64,000 nucleotides of DNA from Rufibacter sp. LB8 (lineage in GTDB: Bacteria > Bacteroidota > Bacteroidia > Cytophagales > Hymenobacteraceae), in the NCBI RefSeq assembly GCF_014876185.1, contig NZ_JADALJ010000001.1:930001-994000 (forward strand), given 5' to 3'. The position numbers and the translations under genes were made by a program. This document shows, piece by piece, positions 62,138 to 64,000 of this stretch (positions within the stretch are counted from its first letter, which is position 1; each line of letters starts with the position of its first letter). Below the pieces are notes generated by a model, which was given only the letters and a program-made list of their open reading frames with translations, ran no database searches and was not told the origin of the DNA.

Positions 62138-62267
62138 TTGTCTAAAGATGGCCAGTAGAAATAAAAACCTTTCTTCTTAGCTGCGCTCCTTTCTCAAACT
62201 CTCAATTGGCCTATCCACTTAATCGGAGAATCTGCGCGTGGTACGTGTCCTTCTTGATTTCAAACTT

Positions 62268-62312
62268 TTCTGTTTTCGGCCTCATTTACAGAAATGAGCC
62301 CGAAAACAGGAA
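62268..62312. repeat. PAL-A palindrome copy A30
   Basis: TTCTGTTTTCGGCCTCATTT with AAATGAGCCCGAAAACAGGA; one G-C change in the core. Confidence 0.9.
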
Positions 62313-62330
62313 TGAAAAACGTTGGATAAC

Positions 62331-62365
62331 AAAAGACCACCTTGCGAAAACAAGGTGGTCTTTTT
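62331..62365 (-). terminator. Terminator of gpsA
   Basis: Perfect 14-bp stem AAAAGACCACCTTG (62331-62344) with its complement at 62351-62364 around CGAAAA. Confidence 0.93.
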
Positions 62366-62388
62366 GTTATGGGCCAAACTAAAGCTGC

Positions 62389-63387
62389 TTACTTAAACTT
62401 ATCCTTTAAAATGTCTATCTCCAGAGCTGGCGAAAAGCGCTCATACAAAATATGGTACACGGCCGTGGTGATAGGCATGTCCACCTGCAGACGTTTGTTC
62501 AGTTCATAGATGCTTTGCACGGCGTAATAGCCCTCGGCCACCATGTTCATTTCAAACTGGGCAGATTTCACGGTATAGCCCCGGCCAATCATATTCCCGA
62601 AGGTGCGGTTCCGGCTGAACTGCGAATAGGCGGTCACCAGCAAATCTCCCAGATAGGCGCTGCCTGTTAAATTTCGCGGCAAGGGCATGATGGCGTGCAG
62701 GAAATCTTCAATCTCCGTCATGGCATTGGAGACCATCACCGCCTGAAAATTGTCGCCGTAGTTTAAACCATGGGCAATGCCGCAGGCCAGGGCAATGATG
62801 TTCTTGAGCACCGCGCAATACTCCACGCCGTCAATGTCATCCAAGGGGTTGGCTTTCACGTAACGGTTCCGGAGAAGGCGGCAAAACTGTTCTGCCCGTA
62901 CAATGTCATGCGACCCGATGGTGAGGTAACTCTGCTTTTCCAGGGCAACTTCCTCGGCGTGGCAGGGCCCGGCAATCACGCATTGGTGCTCGGCCGGAAC
63001 GCCGTACTGTTCTCCCAAGTAATCGGTGATCAAGATGTTCTGGACCGGAATCATGCCTTTCACCGCCGATACCAACGTTTTGCCTTTAAAGGCGTCTTGC
63101 GCCAAGGGCGTAAGCGCCTGCTGCACAAACGCGGCCGGCACCGCAAGAATCACCCAATCGGCTTTGGCCACGGTTTCAGCCAGATCAGTAGACGGTTTTA
63201 CATAGTCCAGGTCAAACCGAACGCCGCTGAGGTACCGTGGGTTGTGGGCGTATTGCTGCAGATGGGCTACGTCTTCAGGGCTCCGGAGCCACCAATTGAC
63301 TTCGGCGCCGTTCTCAGACAGAATCTTCACCAGGGCGGTAGCCCAGCTACCCCCACCCACTACCGCAATTTTCTCTTGTATCTGCAA
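62389..63387 (-). CDS. gpsA: NAD(P)-dependent glycerol-3-phosphate dehydrogenase
   Basis: A 332-residue enzyme reducing dihydroxyacetone phosphate to sn-glycerol 3-phosphate for phospholipid synthesis. Cofactor motif VVGGGSWATALVKIL at residues 9-23, VSAVKGMIP near 108, and the active-site Lys region EYCAVLKNIIALACGIAHG, followed by SAYLGDLLVTAYSQFSRNRT. All typical. It starts three bases after the RND adaptor stop, so the two may be co-transcribed, and it ends at a hairpin terminator. Confidence 0.96.
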   Translation of the reverse strand: MQIQEKIAVVGGGSWATALVKILSENGAEVNWWLRSPEDVAHLQQYAHNPRYLSGVRFDLDYVKPSTDLAETVAKADWVILAVPAAFVQQALTPLAQDAFKGKTLVSAVKGMIPVQNILITDYLGEQYGVPAEHQCVIAGPCHAEEVALEKQSYLTIGSHDIVRAEQFCRLLRNRYVKANPLDDIDGVEYCAVLKNIIALACGIAHGLNYGDNFQAVMVSNAMTEIEDFLHAIMPLPRNLTGSAYLGDLLVTAYSQFSRNRTFGNMIGRGYTVKSAQFEMNMVAEGYYAVQSIYELNKRLQVDMPITTAVYHILYERFSPALEIDILKDKFK

Positions 63388-63390
63388 GGG

Positions 63391-64000
63391 TTATTCTTCT
63401 ACTGGTTTCTCTTCTTTTAAACTTTTACTCAGTGATTTTTCATCCTTCACTACCACTACGTCACCGTCTTTCAACTGTTTAGAAACGGCTCTGAATGGTC
63501 CTGAAATCACTTCCTGGCCTGGTTTCAAGCCTGAGAGAATCTCAATGTTGTCAAAGTCACTAATGCCGGTGGTCACTTTCACCATCTTCACTTTGCCTTT
63601 TTCATGCACAAACACCACTTCGTCTGGGCGCTCTCCGGCTCTTACTGGTTTCTCAGGGCCTTGGGTGTTTGCGTCTGCCGGGGCAGTGGTTTCTTTTTTA
63701 GCGCCGGGTTTGTCTTTGCTTCTGGTAGTCACAGAGGCCAACGGCACTGACAGTACGTCTGACTTTTGGTCGGTGATGATGTCCACGGAGGCAGTCATGC
63801 CCGGTCTGAATGGCGAACGACCGCTTTTCTGCACCATGTCCTGGTACGAGTCATTCAACAACCGGATGCGCACTTCAAACTCGGTCACAGCTTCTAAGGT
63901 AGTCGCGTCTTTGGCCGTATTGGCGATGGACGTTACCAGACCTCTGAACTTGCGGTTTTCGCCGGAGTAGGAATCCACTTCCACAATGGCAGAATCATTC
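63391..64000 (-). CDS. RND efflux periplasmic adaptor (HlyD/MFP family), C-terminal part (5' end outside window)
   Basis: The frame is open through the right edge, so only the last ~202 residues are seen. They contain the beta-barrel domain of membrane-fusion proteins (EVRIRLLNDSYQDM, FRPGMTASVDIITDQKSDVL, SVPLASVTTR), an Ala/Pro/Lys-rich insert, then the membrane-proximal domain (VVFVHEKGKVKMVKVTTGIS, GLKPGQEVISGPFRAVSKQL). It resembles MacA-type adaptors that link an inner-membrane pump to an outer-membrane channel. The pump gene is not visible. gpsA follows three bases downstream. Confidence 0.88.
   Translation of the reverse strand, partial: NDSAIVEVDSYSGENRKFRGLVTSIANTAKDATTLEAVTEFEVRIRLLNDSYQDMVQKSGRSPFRPGMTASVDIITDQKSDVLSVPLASVTTRSKDKPGAKKETTAPADANTQGPEKPVRAGERPDEVVFVHEKGKVKMVKVTTGISDFDNIEILSGLKPGQEVISGPFRAVSKQLKDGDVVVVKDEKSLSKSLKEEKPVEE

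Larger units (their letters stand above)
61835..62388. other. Gene-free region between convergent maf and gpsA
   Basis: It contains PAL-A copies A29 and A30, one 132-bp element with inverted ends, and the gpsA terminator. A 68-codon minus frame at 61918-62124 runs through the element and is rejected. Confidence 0.75.

Overview
This window comes from a bacterium of the phylum Bacteroidota, most likely order Cytophagales and family Hymenobacteraceae (a Rufibacter- or Pontibacter-like organism; the genus is an inference). The signs are TAnnTTTG-type promoter -7 boxes, start regions mostly without Shine-Dalgarno sequences, many lipoproteins with LxxC or FSC lipoboxes, a TonB-dependent receptor of the Bacteroidota OMP type, an S46 dipeptidyl-peptidase, and families such as DUF4136, DUF3127, DUF349, YqgE and DUF1015. 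It is ordinary chromosome: about 53 protein genes (both terminal ones cut by the window edge), one gene broken by a stop codon, two tRNAs, no rRNA, no CRISPR array and no recognisable transposase.

Layout. 1-7 kb: end of an outer-membrane receptor, a 0.9-kb repeat-rich gap, a DEAD-box helicase behind a structured leader, a BaiN-type flavoprotein and a nucleotide-sugar-epimerase-like SDR. 7-20 kb: a CrtI-like oxidoreductase, a dienoyl-CoA-reductase-like SDR, an S46 peptidase, YkvA/DUF1232, a beta-barrel protein, DinB-fold protein, PhoH/PIN ATPase, MORN-like secreted protein, AlbA_2 protein, SDR and a DUF3127 OB-fold protein. 20-26 kb: isoaspartyl peptidase facing cyanophycinase, an M1 aminopeptidase and a lipoprotein L,D-transpeptidase. 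26-33 kb: a putative DNA-damage-tolerance region (XRE regulator, SRAP/HMCES, Y-family polymerase behind a cluster of TTAGC/GCTAA operators, and a DnaE-type polymerase with a degenerate PHP domain). 33-35 kb: Nudix, tRNA-Asp, TetR with operator, LytTR regulator. 35.5-39 kb: a tightly overlapping three-gene operon, C39-like peptidase, RLAN/RimK ATP-grasp ligase and GCS2-type carboxylate-amine ligase, which looks like an undescribed small-peptide or modified-amino-acid pathway. 39-49 kb: holin-4 family protein, 2-hydroxyacid dehydrogenase, NdpA, the broken TIGR02117 gene, TerB-like protein, DUF4136, methylglyoxal synthase, TPR protein, gyrA. 49-54 kb: two tandem M14 carboxypeptidase-like secreted proteins that both seem to have lost the zinc ligands, then an HD hydrolase and a DUF547 lipoprotein. 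54-64 kb: BamA-like barrel, tRNA-Thr, DUF349, YqgE, pdxH-DUF1015-maf, gpsA and an RND adaptor.

The most striking feature is not a gene. A family of about 30 palindromes (called PAL-A here), each roughly 36-50 bp with arms close to TTTTCGGGCTCATTT and its complement, is scattered between genes and sometimes within them. The outer arm bases differ from copy to copy but remain self-complementary. At least two copies lie in frame inside genes, two more cover stop codons, and several share an arm with a terminator. Three other small inverted-repeat elements cluster in the same gaps. This resembles a REP/RPE-like non-autonomous palindrome population.
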